The position numbers and the translations under genes are program-made. This document shows, piece by piece, positions 22,801 through 30,752 of a stretch of 64,000 nucleotides of DNA. The notes under the pieces were generated by a model. The model ran no database searches, was not told the DNA's origin, and saw only the letters and a program-made list of their open reading frames with translations. Where the stretch lies: NCBI GenBank assembly GCA_002413045.1, contig DHWF01000026.1:62001-126000 (forward strand), written 5' to 3'. Source of the stretch: Chloroflexi bacterium UBA5189. GTDB lineage: Bacteria; Chloroflexota; Limnocylindria; Limnocylindrales; CSP1-4. Each line of letters begins with the position of its first letter. The stretch's first letter is position 1.

Positions 22801-25552
22801 GGTGTGCGAGGAGCGTGATGCTGAGGCTCACGTGCGCGGCGGCCACGGTGACGTCGGAGCCGACGGCCCGCAGGTGGCTGCGTTTTGAGATGCCCTGCCG
22901 TCGCGGCAGCAGCCCGGCAAGGACCGGCAGCGCTTGCGGCACGATGAAGCACGTCAGGATGAACGCGGTCCACAGGCCTGGTGGCACGGACGGGAGAGTC
23001 CAGGCCGCAGCGAGTGTTGCCAATGCCAGCGGAGGGGACAGGGTCCGGCGCAGATTGTCGAGCATCTTCCAGCGGGCGATCGCAGGCAACGCGCCGCGGC
23101 TCCGCCGGCCCGTGGCGTCCCTGGCACGGCCCACGATCCACGGCAGCAGCTGCCAGTCGCCTCGAGCCCAGCGGTGCTGGCGCGCGGCGGAAACGAGGTA
23201 GTTCGAGGGAAAATCATCGAAGAGCTCGATGTCGGTCACGAGGCCGGCTCGGGCGAAGACCCCCTCGAACAGGTCGTGGCTCAGGAGCGCGTTCTCGGGC
23301 ACCCGGTCCGCCATCGAAGCGCCAAACGCAGCGAGATCGTAGATCCCCTTGCCGGTGTAGCTCCCTTCCCGGAAGAGATCCTGGTAGACGTCGGAGACCG
23401 CTGAGGCATATGGATCGATCCCGGCCGCGCCCGAGAAGATCCGTTGGAAGGTCGAAGCCTCACCTTCGGCGGGAAGCGTCGGCGTGATCCGCGGCTGGAG
23501 AACGCCGTAGCCATGCGTCACGCGGCCAACCCGCGGATCGAAGCCTGGCTGATTGAGCGGATGGGCGATCGTGCCAACGAGGCGGCCGACCGCACCCCGC
23601 GGCAGACGCGTATCGGCGTCGAGCGTGACGACATAGCGCACGTCCGAGGGCGGGACCGAAGCGGCCCGACTCGATGTGAGGATGCCGGTCGTCGTGGAGC
23701 CGCGGAGGAGGGCATTCAGCTCGTGGAGCTTGCCGCGCTTGCGCTCCCAGCCCATCCAGCGGCCCTCGGCCTCGTTCCAGCTCCGCAGCCGATGGAAGAG
23801 CAGGAACCGGGCACCGCCCCCTGGGGCCTCGCCGTGGCGCTGATTGAGCCGTTCGATGGCGGCAGCCGCCGTAGCGAGCAGCTCCTCATCGCCGGGGACT
23901 TCCTCGGTCGACGCGTCGAGCCAATCCGACAGCAGGGCAAACCGAAGATCGCCTTCGTGATTGGCGAGGTAATGCACCTCCAGGCGGCCGACCTCGATCT
24001 CGACCTCCGCCGCGTTCGTCAGGAGCGTCGGCACGACGACGAGCGTCCGCAACCCGGACGGAACACCCGCGTCCAGGTCTAGACGGGGCAGGGCTCGCGG
24101 TCCGAGCACGTTCGTGACGAACCGATTGACGAGGGCGATCGCGAGATCCGAGGCCGGAATGAGAGCGAGGATCGCGACGATGATGTTCCAGCGGCCCGCT
24201 GCGCCGCCGTCACCGGCAAGCAGGAGCGGGACAGCGAGGAGGACCGCCGTCATCACCGCGATCGTCACGATGTACCCAGGGGTCGCCGCCCCGACATACG
24301 CCCGCCGCAGCCGGCCGGTGAACGGGACCCGAACATGCAGGGCGCGCTCGAATGACGGCCGGCCATCCGAAATCAGGTAGTACCCAGGGTCTCGTCGTGC
24401 CGACGCGGATGGTTCGGCATCGTCGGCCGACCGTGCGGCATCGTCGGCCGACGGTGCGGCGGCTGCCATCGCGGCGGCCTTTCGGGCCACCTCGAGCTCG
24501 CTCAGGCCCGAGCCCCGAGCGAGCTCCTCGACAGCGTGCCGGTAGCGATCCCGGGTCGCGAAATCCATCGCTCCGAACGAACTCTGGGCCCGGAGCACGT
24601 CGTCGACGTGGCTGACGTTCTCGACGAACTGGGCCCATTCGAACCACGAGATGAGACGCATGCTCGTGATCACGTTGCGGACCGTCACGTTCATCGTCGC
24701 CTGGCGCTGGTGCTCGAGACGGACCACTTCCTCGGCGGTCGTGCCCTGGGCAGCGAGGCGCTCCTCCAGCTGTCGAAGGCCCGGGGTGACCGCGGGGTCC
24801 TGATCGCGCAGACGCTGGAAGAGCTGGACTCGGGCCGCCGTCGGCAGTGCTGTGCTCGAGAGACGACGCAGCGATGCTGCAGCGTCCTCGGGGCCGCCCG
24901 CGCCGACGCCAAGGAGGCCATCGGCAATCTCGTCTGCCTGCTCCCGCGCCGACCGGCTCTGGACGATCTGCTCCGCAAGGCGGCGAAGGTTGTCCACGAG
25001 GAGGATCCGAAGGCTGATCGCGATCGCCCATAGCTCGCCGATGCTTAGCGGCTCAACCTCCTCGTAGGCACGCACCATGCGCCGCAGGCTCTCCGGGTCG
25101 AAGCGACTGTCCGTGTGAGCGATGTACGCCCACGCAAGCCCGAGGACTCGCGGGTAGCCGGCGAGATGACCCTCGGCCAGCTTCGGGAGCTCGCGGTAGT
25201 AGTTCGGGGGCAGGTCGTCGCGGATCTCGCGAAGCTGCTCGTCCACGATATGGAAGTTGTCGACGAGCCATTCAGCGGCCGGCGTGATCGACCGTTCGTC
25301 CTTGATCGCACGGGCAAGCAACCGATACGCCGCAAGCAGGACACGGCCGTTCTCTGCGATCCGGGGCCAGACGGCGCGTCCCCCGTGTGGCGTATCGGTG
25401 ACGTGCTGGGCCGCGGCAAGTGTCCGGGCATGTTGTTCGAGTCGCTCGACACTGAAGAGTTCGGCCAGGATCGGCTCATCAAGCTCAAGCTGGGAGCGAA
25501 CCCTCAGGCGAGCGCGACGGGGCGGGTTTCCGAGCGGCTGGTTCGGCGTCAT
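16847..25552 (-). CDS. ndvB: Cyclic beta-1,2-glucan synthase (NdvB/Cgs type)
   Basis: 2901-residue membrane enzyme that polymerises, length-controls and cyclises beta-1,2-glucan from UDP-glucose. An N-terminal helical region is followed by membrane helices near 415-490. The GT84 domain has VVTLDADTRL (about 644) and the acceptor motif RQHRWARGDWQ (about 796), then further membrane helices (about 850-1010). A glycoamylase-type domain follows (SSVDSGNLAGHLLTL, GWGISESAF-type motifs). The C-terminal GH94 phosphorylase-like region has GSGDWNDGMNRVG (about 2572) and YTHGAIW. Size and order match NdvB of rhizobia. A short Ala/Asp/Ser repeat (ADDA) sits near residue 375. Its 3' end overlaps the convergent glucanase gene by 6 bp. 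Confidence 0.93.
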   Translation of the reverse strand: MTPNQPLGNPPRRARLRVRSQLELDEPILAELFSVERLEQHARTLAAAQHVTDTPHGGRAVWPRIAENGRVLLAAYRLLARAIKDERSITPAAEWLVDNFHIVDEQLREIRDDLPPNYYRELPKLAEGHLAGYPRVLGLAWAYIAHTDSRFDPESLRRMVRAYEEVEPLSIGELWAIAISLRILLVDNLRRLAEQIVQSRSAREQADEIADGLLGVGAGGPEDAAASLRRLSSTALPTAARVQLFQRLRDQDPAVTPGLRQLEERLAAQGTTAEEVVRLEHQRQATMNVTVRNVITSMRLISWFEWAQFVENVSHVDDVLRAQSSFGAMDFATRDRYRHAVEELARGSGLSELEVARKAAAMAAAAPSADDAARSADDAEPSASARRDPGYYLISDGRPSFERALHVRVPFTGRLRRAYVGAATPGYIVTIAVMTAVLLAVPLLLAGDGGAAGRWNIIVAILALIPASDLAIALVNRFVTNVLGPRALPRLDLDAGVPSGLRTLVVVPTLLTNAAEVEIEVGRLEVHYLANHEGDLRFALLSDWLDASTEEVPGDEELLATAAAAIERLNQRHGEAPGGGARFLLFHRLRSWNEAEGRWMGWERKRGKLHELNALLRGSTTTGILTSSRAASVPPSDVRYVVTLDADTRLPRGAVGRLVGTIAHPLNQPGFDPRVGRVTHGYGVLQPRITPTLPAEGEASTFQRIFSGAAGIDPYASAVSDVYQDLFREGSYTGKGIYDLAAFGASMADRVPENALLSHDLFEGVFARAGLVTDIELFDDFPSNYLVSAARQHRWARGDWQLLPWIVGRARDATGRRSRGALPAIARWKMLDNLRRTLSPPLALATLAAAWTLPSVPPGLWTAFILTCFIVPQALPVLAGLLPRRQGISKRSHLRAVGSDVTVAAAHVSLSITLLAHQAWLMADAIARALARVYVSRRNLLEWTTAAEAKASQARDIAGFYRQMAGGVAIAAAGAVLVIATKPSAGFVAAPFIVLWLLSPLVARWASVPPPESAVRQLSAADVGALRLTARRAWRFFETFVGPEDHALPPDNFQDDPRPVVAHRTSPTNIGLYLLATVTARDFGWIGTHEMVDRLEATLATITSLEHFRGHLYNWYDTRDLHRLEPAYISSVDSGNLAGHLLTLSNACRQMIDQPLPVAAARRGIGDAVALAREAAGAIGDDRRSQTLTRRHLDEALEMPAEIGAPATTTAWAAHLGEITARARTLADVAAALTAERGDRADIDLVTWAEAARLAATSHVRDAALLPVTEQPTGMPTLAELSDPPAGDTRPGSAAAAAAALVRRLRAVADQAQHLVRETDFSFLFDPSRKLFSIGFRVRDGTLDPSSYDLLASEARLTSFLAIAKGDVAPEHWFRLGRALTPIGRGSALISWSGSMFEYLMPALVMRAPAGSLLDHTYRLIVARQISYGAERGVPWGISESAFNARDLDQIYQYSSFGVPGLGLKRGLSEDVVVAPYATALGAMIQPEAAARNFARLARAGASGAYGFREALDYTARRVPAGASVAIVKSYMAHHQGMALVALGNVLNDHAMVERFHADPIVEATELLLQERMPRDVLVARPRAEEVKGSADVRDLVPPVLRRFTSPHDAIPRTHLLSNGRYAVMVTAAGSGYSRWRDVAVTRWREDVTCDSWGSYLFLRDRHSGAVWSAGHQPIGVEADSYEVNYAEDRAEFSRRDGSIETGLTIVVSAEHDAEIRRVSLTNLGSRVREIDLTSYAEIVLGPQAADVAHPSFEKLFVQTEFVPDIGALLATRRPRSSEEQPIWAAHVAAVEGQAGGVIQYETDRARFLGRGRSPRSPVSVIDGRPLSDTVGSVLDPIFSLRCRIRLAPGTTAHAIFSTVVAQSREDVLDLADKYRESATFERAATLAWTQAQVQLHHLGIESDEAHLFQRLANRILYSDPSLRPSPSVLAQNELGPAGLWPHGISGDLPIVLVRIDEIEELDIVRQLLRAHEYWRLKLLDVDLVILNEHGATYAEELHEALETLVRTSQSILVRDGHPVHGGVYVLRGDQLSTGDRTLLQTAARAVLLSRGGSLADQVIRLDRPERIAPPSPPTTGRPLIGEVVVARPELEYFNGLGGFAEDGREYVAILGPGQATPAPWVNVVANPSFGFLVSESGSGYTWFGNSQENQLTPWSNDPVSDPVSETIYVRDDDSGELWGPTAQPIRTEESTYVAHHGAGYSRFEHGHAGIELDLVQFVPPDDPLKVSVLTIENRSGRTRHLSITAYAEWALGTSRGASAPWIISALDPETRAVLVRNPGNADFGSRVAFLDLGGRQTAWTADRTEFLGRNGTPEQPAGLVRGHRLQGAVGAGLDPCAALQTSFELGAGARAQVVVLLGEADDAEAAAALIRRGRSSDHAETLRGVGRQWDDLQSAVQVRTPDRSMDIMLNRWLIYQTLACRVWARTGFYQASGAYGFRDQLQDIVALVTAARGVAREHLLRAAAHQFAEGDVQHWWHPPTGRGVRTRISDDRLWLPFAVDRYLAVTGDSAVLDEAVPYLDGPVLRPDQTDAYFLPGHSRGAASLYEHCAAAIDRSLELGVHGLPLIGSGDWNDGMNRVGQAGRGESVWLGWFLHVVLAAFVPIAEGRGERPRAERWRAHMKALRRALERDGWDGDWYRRAFFDDGTPLGSAVNAECRIDSIAQSWSVISGAANPPHAVRAMAAVEEYLVRRGDGLVLLFPPPFDHSDVDPGYVKGYLPGIRENGGQYTHGAIWSVLAFSALGDGDKAGELFSILNPINHASTRAGVQRYKVEPYVMPADVYSEPPHVGRGGWTWYTGSAGWMYQAGMESILGFRLRGTTLTIDPCIPRAWPGYEINFRYHSSSYAIVVDNPQGVSRGVASIELDGQALTDGGIPLADDGIGHRVRVVLGGPWQPPRAARS

Positions 25553-25660
25553 CGTCGGTCCTTAGCCCATCGCACGATCTGGGCGCTACTCGCCTCCATA
25601 GGCACCGTGTTGATCTTACCGGGCGGCGGTTCGGCCGGACCCGCAACGCTCCGACGACGG

Positions 25661-26008
25661 TCAGCGGGCGTCGCCGCGTCGCTGCTCCTCGATGGTTCGT
25701 TCAGCCAGAGGTTCCGCCTCAAGTCGCTCGTCCGGGATCGGCAGTCCGCTCTCGATCGACCTGCCGTAGGTTCCCTGCATGAGGCGCTGCTCGGCCCGCA
25801 CGATTGCGGCAAGCTGCTCGGCCAGCTCGGTGGCGAGGGCGACGGACACGGCCTCCGTTTCGAGACTGCTGCCGGCGTCTTCCTGCTCTCCCGTCTGCTG
25901 GCGCCCTAAGGAGCCTTCGTCGCGGATCTCGCCGCGCAGCCCGGCGAGGGCAGATTCAACGCGCCTCCGCTCGCGGGCGACGAGCTCGCGAGCGCGTTCG
26001 TTATCCAT
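25661..26008 (-). CDS. DksA/TraR-family protein lacking the zinc-finger cysteines
   Basis: 115 residues: an N-terminal coiled coil (MDNERARELVARERRRVESAL) and the family's C-terminal signature GTYGRSIESGLPIPDERLEA. In normal members the first CxxC occupies the positions that are here Ser84 and Ser87, and the second CxxC region reads TIEEQ. The zinc site is therefore gone, as in some cysteine-less DksA variants. DksA proteins act in the RNA polymerase secondary channel with ppGpp; whether this one does is unknown. It is on the same strand and 108 bp upstream of the glucan synthase gene. Confidence 0.75.
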   Translation of the reverse strand: MDNERARELVARERRRVESALAGLRGEIRDEGSLGRQQTGEQEDAGSSLETEAVSVALATELAEQLAAIVRAEQRLMQGTYGRSIESGLPIPDERLEAEPLAERTIEEQRRGDAR

Positions 26009-26326
26009 GACAGCCTCCCGGGGTGATCACCCGTGCACGCGCCATCTCGGAGCGTTGTCGCATGAGGGTGATGGGACGGGCGAATCAACCGTAGGTAGCG
26101 TACGGCCAGACGCTGGATCGCCGCAGCGACTCGGAGAGCGCGAACGGAGGCGTACGGCGGACAACGCCGGCGTTATGCGGCTGTACGAAGAGTGCGGTTT
26201 CACTCCCGTGGAGGGCTACCGCGGGCTGGCGTTGCCGCTCGCGCCTGACGAAGGTGGCCGATCGGGAAGCGATCCCGCCTCGCCATTGCTTCCGGCCCGA
26301 CGCGTGAGCGCGGCATCGAACCCCGC
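26009..26326. other. Short gene-free stretch with acetyltransferase remnant
   Basis: No intact gene. Contains a forward-strand fragment resembling the C-terminus of a GNAT acetyltransferase, listed separately. Confidence 0.5.
26159..26251 (+). pseudogene. GNAT acetyltransferase C-terminal remnant
   Basis: Reads DNAGVMRLYEECGFTPVEG then YRGLALPLAPDE, the typical last acetyl-CoA-binding helix and strand of GNAT enzymes (N-x-x-x-x-x-L-Y-E-x-x-G-F). No preceding GNAT core (Q/RxxGxG/A) is present in any frame, so only the tail survives. Confidence 0.45.
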
Positions 26327-26683
26327 TCAGCCCGGCAACGAATCGAGCGGCACGTCCCAGTGGGCGTCGAGTATGGTGAAACGCCGTCGCTCTTCCTCGC
26401 CGAAGCGGCCTTGGTCAGGAAAGAGCCGCTCGGTGATCTCCTTGTCGGAGTGCTCTTCCATCGCCGCCCAGTCGCGGTAGACGATCGTGACCATGACGTC
26501 CCAGTCGGCCCGGCCGTCCCCGTGGAACCGTGGTACCCGGACCCGAACGTCGAGCATTCGACCGCCTTTCACCTGCTCGTGGAGGACGGGCAGATGGTTG
26601 CGGTTGAAGAGCTCCAGGAATTCGTCGTGATGTCCCCACTTCGTCCGGTAGAAGTAGGCCACCTCGACGGGTCGATCGGCCAT
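26327..26683 (-). CDS. Small dimeric alpha/beta-barrel-like hypothetical protein
   Basis: 118 residues from ATG 26683, with GGGAG 8-9 nt upstream. The sequence (VEVAYFYRTKWGHHDEFLELF, RVPRFHGDGRADWDVMVTIVYRDWAAMEEHSD) fits the ferredoxin-like dimeric alpha/beta barrel of EthD/NIPSNAP-type proteins, but no catalytic motif is evident. It follows the SRPBCC gene by 22 bp and is probably co-transcribed. Confidence 0.65.
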   Translation of the reverse strand: MADRPVEVAYFYRTKWGHHDEFLELFNRNHLPVLHEQVKGGRMLDVRVRVPRFHGDGRADWDVMVTIVYRDWAAMEEHSDKEITERLFPDQGRFGEEERRRFTILDAHWDVPLDSLPG

Positions 26684-26705
26684 CGGATGTCTCCCTGTAC
26701 TCCGC

Positions 26706-27173
26706 TTACGCTCGGGGTCGAAGATCGACGCTGAAATCGAGGTAGGCGCGCAGCAGGGCCAGCGCCTCGCTCCACCCTTCGACCGCCTCCGCCCAGGCGT
26801 CGAGGACCTGGGCCTGGTCGAGCGGGAACGGTCCGTCCTCCAGGTCGATCCGGCTGCCGAAGCCAGCGGGTTCAACGAGCACACGGACCGTCGTGATCAG
26901 CCGCTCATCGACCAGCCCTGGCCAGCGGACGACGAGGCGACGGTCGGGATGCGCCTCGACGACCTCCCACCAGACGCGCCGATCCGGCCAGACAAGGATG
27001 GATCGCGACCCGACTGCCAGGCCCCCCTCGACCCGCTCGGGGAACCAGCGGGCGAGTTCCTCCGGGTCGGACCAGGCGCGGAATACACGTTGAGGCGGTG
27101 TATTGAGGCGGCGGCGCATCCGAACCCAGCGCTCGAGCTCGGTCCCGGCCGGCATGCTGGACTCGTCACTCAT
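26706..27173 (-). CDS. SRPBCC/AHSA1-like domain protein
   Basis: 155 residues from ATG 27173. The motif RRRLNTPPQRVFRAWSDPEELARWF is the classic N-terminus of the AHSA1 branch of the START/SRPBCC hydrophobic-cavity fold. The middle has GSRSILVWPDRRVWWEVVEAHPDRRLVVRW, and the C-terminal helix has LDAWAEAVEGWSEALALLRAYL. Role unknown; ligand binding or stress functions are typical. First gene of a two-gene unit with 26327-26683. Confidence 0.8.
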   Translation of the reverse strand: MSDESSMPAGTELERWVRMRRRLNTPPQRVFRAWSDPEELARWFPERVEGGLAVGSRSILVWPDRRVWWEVVEAHPDRRLVVRWPGLVDERLITTVRVLVEPAGFGSRIDLEDGPFPLDQAQVLDAWAEAVEGWSEALALLRAYLDFSVDLRPRA

Positions 27174-27664
27174 CGCACGGTTCCCGCACAACGCGCATGC
27201 GGGCAGCCTAGCTGCGCGGGCGGCGGGGCATTGGCGGCGGGCATCGGACCTACTCGCGGGGGCGAGCGAGGGGCGAATGAATGGCGACGACGGCCCCAAC
27301 AGGAGGCCGTTCGGGCGCTCGTCGAGAAGCCCCTCCAAAGCCTGCCGATCGCTGCATGTCATGTCGCCGAGCCGCGAAGCGCTCGATCTCCGCCGAGGCA
27401 ACGTACCAGCGTTGGTTAACCCGGAGCTCGTCACGGTCATCCGCTGCGGGAGCGGCTCCGGCTAGGTCACCCGACCTGAAGAGCCGAGGTGGGTCGCGGG
27501 CCTTGGATGGGTCAGTGGCACGGACCGGTGCGTCGCAGCGGGACCCGAGATCTCGCCGCTCGCGGGCGGAGGCGTCGCCTCCGATGGCCGCGAGATCTGG
27601 GTCGGACCGGCGCTCGTCGCGTCATAAGGGGCCCGAGGCAGGGCTCACGCAGCGTGAGCGAATC
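27174..27664. other. Gene-free spacer of 491 bp
   Basis: Lies between the SRPBCC gene start and the UPF0182 gene end. No credible coding frame. A small hairpin (GCTCACG/CGTGAGC) sits immediately after the UPF0182 stop codon. Confidence 0.55.
27643..27659 (-). terminator. Possible terminator hairpin after the UPF0182 gene
   Basis: Seven-bp stem GCTCACG (27643-27649) / CGTGAGC (27653-27659) with a 3-nt loop, starting 6 nt past the reverse-strand stop. No T-tract follows, so termination is only suggested by position. Confidence 0.3.
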
Positions 27665-30600
27665 TCACGGCGACGCGCCTGGGGTCGCCCCGGCCAGCTG
27701 ATCGAGCTGCGCGATCGCCTTGCCGACGAGATCGATCTCCTGGCCATAGCGGGCGAAGTCGCCGTCCTTGAGGGCCTGCTGGGCGAGCGCGTAATGCGTG
27801 TTGGCGTAAGCGATCAGTCCCGGGACGTCCGTCGGCAGGCCCGGCGCGGCCGTCGGTGTCGGAGTCGCACTGGCGCCCGGGCCGGGAGTCGGCTGCGGCG
27901 TGGGGGTGGGCGTCGGCTGGCCGTTGCCGGCCAACAGCAGATTGAGCGCCTCACTGAGCGTTTGCCCCCAGACGACGGTCGTCGGCGACGCCACGACGAT
28001 CCGCTCGAACTCCGGGAACTTCGACGACGTGGACTGCAGATACACCGGCTGGAGGTACACCAGCGAGTCGCCGACCGGCACGACGATGAGGTTGCCTCGA
28101 ATGACCGTGCTCCCTGATGCGTTCCACAGGGTGACCTGGGCGCTGATCGTCGGATCCTGGTCGATCCGGGCCTCGATCTGAGCGGGGCCGAGGACGGTCG
28201 TATTGGTCGGGAATCGGAACACGCGGACCGTGCCGTAGTTCGGGGCATCGTTCCGGGCGGCGACCCAGGCAATCATGTTCGGCCGGTCCTTCGGGACCAT
28301 CGGCTGCAGGAGGAGGAACTCCGGGTTCGCCTCGCCCGGGATCCGCATGACGACGTAGTAGGCCTGGGACGGCAGGCTCTGGGTGCTGGTCGTGGGAGCC
28401 GGGACCGTCCACTGGTCATCGGTCCGGAAGAACGTCTGGACGTCCTGGACGTGGTAGCGGCCGTACATCTGCGTCTGGACGTTGAACATCTCCTCAGGGA
28501 CCCGCAGATGGGGCGCTAGGTCGGCCGGCAGCTCGCTCAGCGGGTGGAACAGGTCCGGGAAGATCGCCTCGTAGTCGCGGATGATCGGGTCGGTCGGGTC
28601 CGCGACGTAGAAGCGCATCGACCCGTCGTACGCGTTCATGACGACCTTGACGCTGTTCCGGATGTAGTCGATCGGGTCCGTCCCGAGCCCGGAGCCATCG
28701 AGGGTCGAGGGATCGAAGGGCTGGGCGTTCGGGAAGCGATCGCTGGTCGTGAACGCGTCCTGGATGTAGTCGAGATGCCCCTGGCCGTCGACGACGACGT
28801 AGGGATCCTTGTCGTACTTGAGGAACGGCGCGAGGAGCTGGAGGCGCGTCCCGAGGTCGCGGTACATGAGGAGCTGGCTGCTCGAGGTCACCTGATCGCT
28901 GATGAGGAGATCCAGGTCACCGAAGCGGATGGCGAACAGCAGCCGGTCGAGCGTCGTGTTGAGCGGGATCCCGGTCGAGCCGGACCAGACCGTTGTCTTG
29001 ACGCTGGCCGTCGCGTCGCTGCCGCCCTGCGGGTAGTCGAACTCGGGCTGCTTGGCCCCGACGACGACGTAGCCGGTCGGCTTCTCGCCGAAGTAGATCC
29101 GAGGCTCGGTGACCGTGGGTGCCCCGTCGACAGATGCCGGCGGGAGGTCCTTCACGAACAGGACCGGCTGACCCTCCGGTGTCACTTCGTTGACGGGCAC
29201 CATCACCAGCCCGATGCCGTGGGTGTAGATGATCCGCTGGTTGACCCAGCCGACCGCAGTCGGGTTGGCGGCGAGGTTCAGCTCGCGAGCGGACAGCATG
29301 ACCTGGCGGGTCTGGCCGCCGATCGTGTAGCGATCCGTATCGACGTCCACGAAGGTGTAGTACTGGCGAACGGTCTGGAGCTGGCCGAGGGTGTCGCCCA
29401 ACGGCCGGTAGTCCCACAGGCGGGCGTTCTGGAAGGTGGCCGCGTCGGCCGTGATCTGCGCCTGGGTGAGGGTCGCCTCGCCGCTGTAGTCCGTCGGGGG
29501 ATCCCAGTTCGTGAGGTTGTAGGCCAGGCGCGTCATCGCGATGTTGTTGGCGATGTAGGGCGATTCCTGGGCCAGCTGGTTCGGCACGACCGTGAAGCGC
29601 TGGACGATCTCCGGGTAGACCGTCCCGATGAGGAACGAGGCCACGAACCAAGTCACGATGACGGCCCCGAGCGGCCGTTTCCAGCGAGTGAAAGCCGCAC
29701 CAACCAGGAAGGCGGCGGCAAGCGCCGAGAGGATGGTCAGGACGTCGAAGGCGAGGAACTGCGCGTGGGCATCGGTGTAGCTGACACCGACGGCGAAGCC
29801 GCGGGTCGAGTACACGAGGTCGTACTTGTCGAGCTGATAGCCCGCCGCCACCGACAGCAGGAACAGGCTGCCGAGGATCGCGAGATGAACCCGCACCGGC
29901 GTCGGCAGGCGCAAGCCAGAGCGCAGGACGCCGACGAGATAGCGGGCCCCGGCCACGAGCAGGCTCATGAGTACGAGGCTGTTGAAGATCCCCTGGACCG
30001 CGTGCAGGAACGGCAGCGTGAACAGGAACCACGAGATGTCCTGGCCGAACACCGGATCCGTGACGGCCGCGCCAGTGGGTGCGAACGGGACGCGATGGAT
30101 CCACAGCAGGACTGTCTCCCAACCGGCGCCCAGGCCGCCGCCGACGGCCAGGGCAGCGAGCACGGAGAAGCCTGCGATGACGTACTTGGCGAGCGGTGTC
30201 AGGTCAGGCAGCGCGTCCCGGTCGCTGGAGACCACTCGAGGGCCTGGCCCGAACCGACCGCCGCCGGCGGGCGACGACGCGGCACGGTTCAGGCGATCGA
30301 AGAAGTCGCCCAGCGCAGCCGCCGCGCCAGCATCGGGCGGCGGCGCGAGCCGACCGGCCACAACGAGATTGGCGAGGAGCACGATGAGGGTGACGGCAAA
30401 GCCGCCCAGGAACAGGCCGCTGGCCGCCCCGACGCGTGTCCAAAGGACCGACTCGAAGCCGACGCTTCGATACCAAAGGACGTCCGTCCAGAACCCGGCC
30501 CCGAACGAGAAGAAGACGAAGACGGCGACAACGATCGCGAGCGCGATCCATGGCCTGCGCGACCGCCGACCGTCACGCCGTTCGATCACACGCGGTCGAG

Positions 30601-30691
30601 GTCGCTGCGGTGGCTCCGCGCCTCCCGGACGTTTCCCACCCGCCTGGCGGCGCTTCAGCTCGTCGAGGAATTCGTCGAAGGCGTCAGGCAC
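27665..30691 (-). CDS. UPF0182 family large membrane protein
   Basis: 1008 residues, the normal size of this family of unknown function in Actinobacteria, Cyanobacteria and Chloroflexota. A charged N-terminus (DEFLDELKRRQ) is followed by about seven hydrophobic helices up to residue ~330 (first near 48-67). A large extracytoplasmic domain carries family segments such as NIAMTRLAYNL, TYTHGIGLVMVPVN-like (here IYTHGIGLVMVP), PRIYFGEKPTGYVVVG, LDRLLFAIRFGD and YDGSMRFYVADPTDPI. A Pro/Thr-rich linker near 925-965 (TPTPTPQPTPGPG) precedes a C-terminal helix (YALAQQALKDGDFARYGQEI). Function is not established. Confidence 0.92.
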   Translation of the reverse strand: MPDAFDEFLDELKRRQAGGKRPGGAEPPQRPRPRVIERRDGRRSRRPWIALAIVVAVFVFFSFGAGFWTDVLWYRSVGFESVLWTRVGAASGLFLGGFAVTLIVLLANLVVAGRLAPPPDAGAAAALGDFFDRLNRAASSPAGGGRFGPGPRVVSSDRDALPDLTPLAKYVIAGFSVLAALAVGGGLGAGWETVLLWIHRVPFAPTGAAVTDPVFGQDISWFLFTLPFLHAVQGIFNSLVLMSLLVAGARYLVGVLRSGLRLPTPVRVHLAILGSLFLLSVAAGYQLDKYDLVYSTRGFAVGVSYTDAHAQFLAFDVLTILSALAAAFLVGAAFTRWKRPLGAVIVTWFVASFLIGTVYPEIVQRFTVVPNQLAQESPYIANNIAMTRLAYNLTNWDPPTDYSGEATLTQAQITADAATFQNARLWDYRPLGDTLGQLQTVRQYYTFVDVDTDRYTIGGQTRQVMLSARELNLAANPTAVGWVNQRIIYTHGIGLVMVPVNEVTPEGQPVLFVKDLPPASVDGAPTVTEPRIYFGEKPTGYVVVGAKQPEFDYPQGGSDATASVKTTVWSGSTGIPLNTTLDRLLFAIRFGDLDLLISDQVTSSSQLLMYRDLGTRLQLLAPFLKYDKDPYVVVDGQGHLDYIQDAFTTSDRFPNAQPFDPSTLDGSGLGTDPIDYIRNSVKVVMNAYDGSMRFYVADPTDPIIRDYEAIFPDLFHPLSELPADLAPHLRVPEEMFNVQTQMYGRYHVQDVQTFFRTDDQWTVPAPTTSTQSLPSQAYYVVMRIPGEANPEFLLLQPMVPKDRPNMIAWVAARNDAPNYGTVRVFRFPTNTTVLGPAQIEARIDQDPTISAQVTLWNASGSTVIRGNLIVVPVGDSLVYLQPVYLQSTSSKFPEFERIVVASPTTVVWGQTLSEALNLLLAGNGQPTPTPTPQPTPGPGASATPTPTAAPGLPTDVPGLIAYANTHYALAQQALKDGDFARYGQEIDLVGKAIAQLDQLAGATPGASP

Positions 30692-30752
30692 GCGTTGAGT
30701 CTAGGCGGTCGATTGGATGCACCGACGCAGCGGGAGTGGCGGATCGCGTCGC

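Noticed and set aside
18000..23500. Long forward-strand open frames opposite the glucan synthase gene
   Set aside because: Arg/Gly/Pro-rich shadow frames caused by high GC content; no start signals or motifs, and the reverse frame is fully accounted for.
24405..24460. Short tandem repeat in the synthase gene as a separate element
   Set aside because: It encodes an Ala/Asp/Ser linker inside the continuous reading frame and needs no separate explanation.
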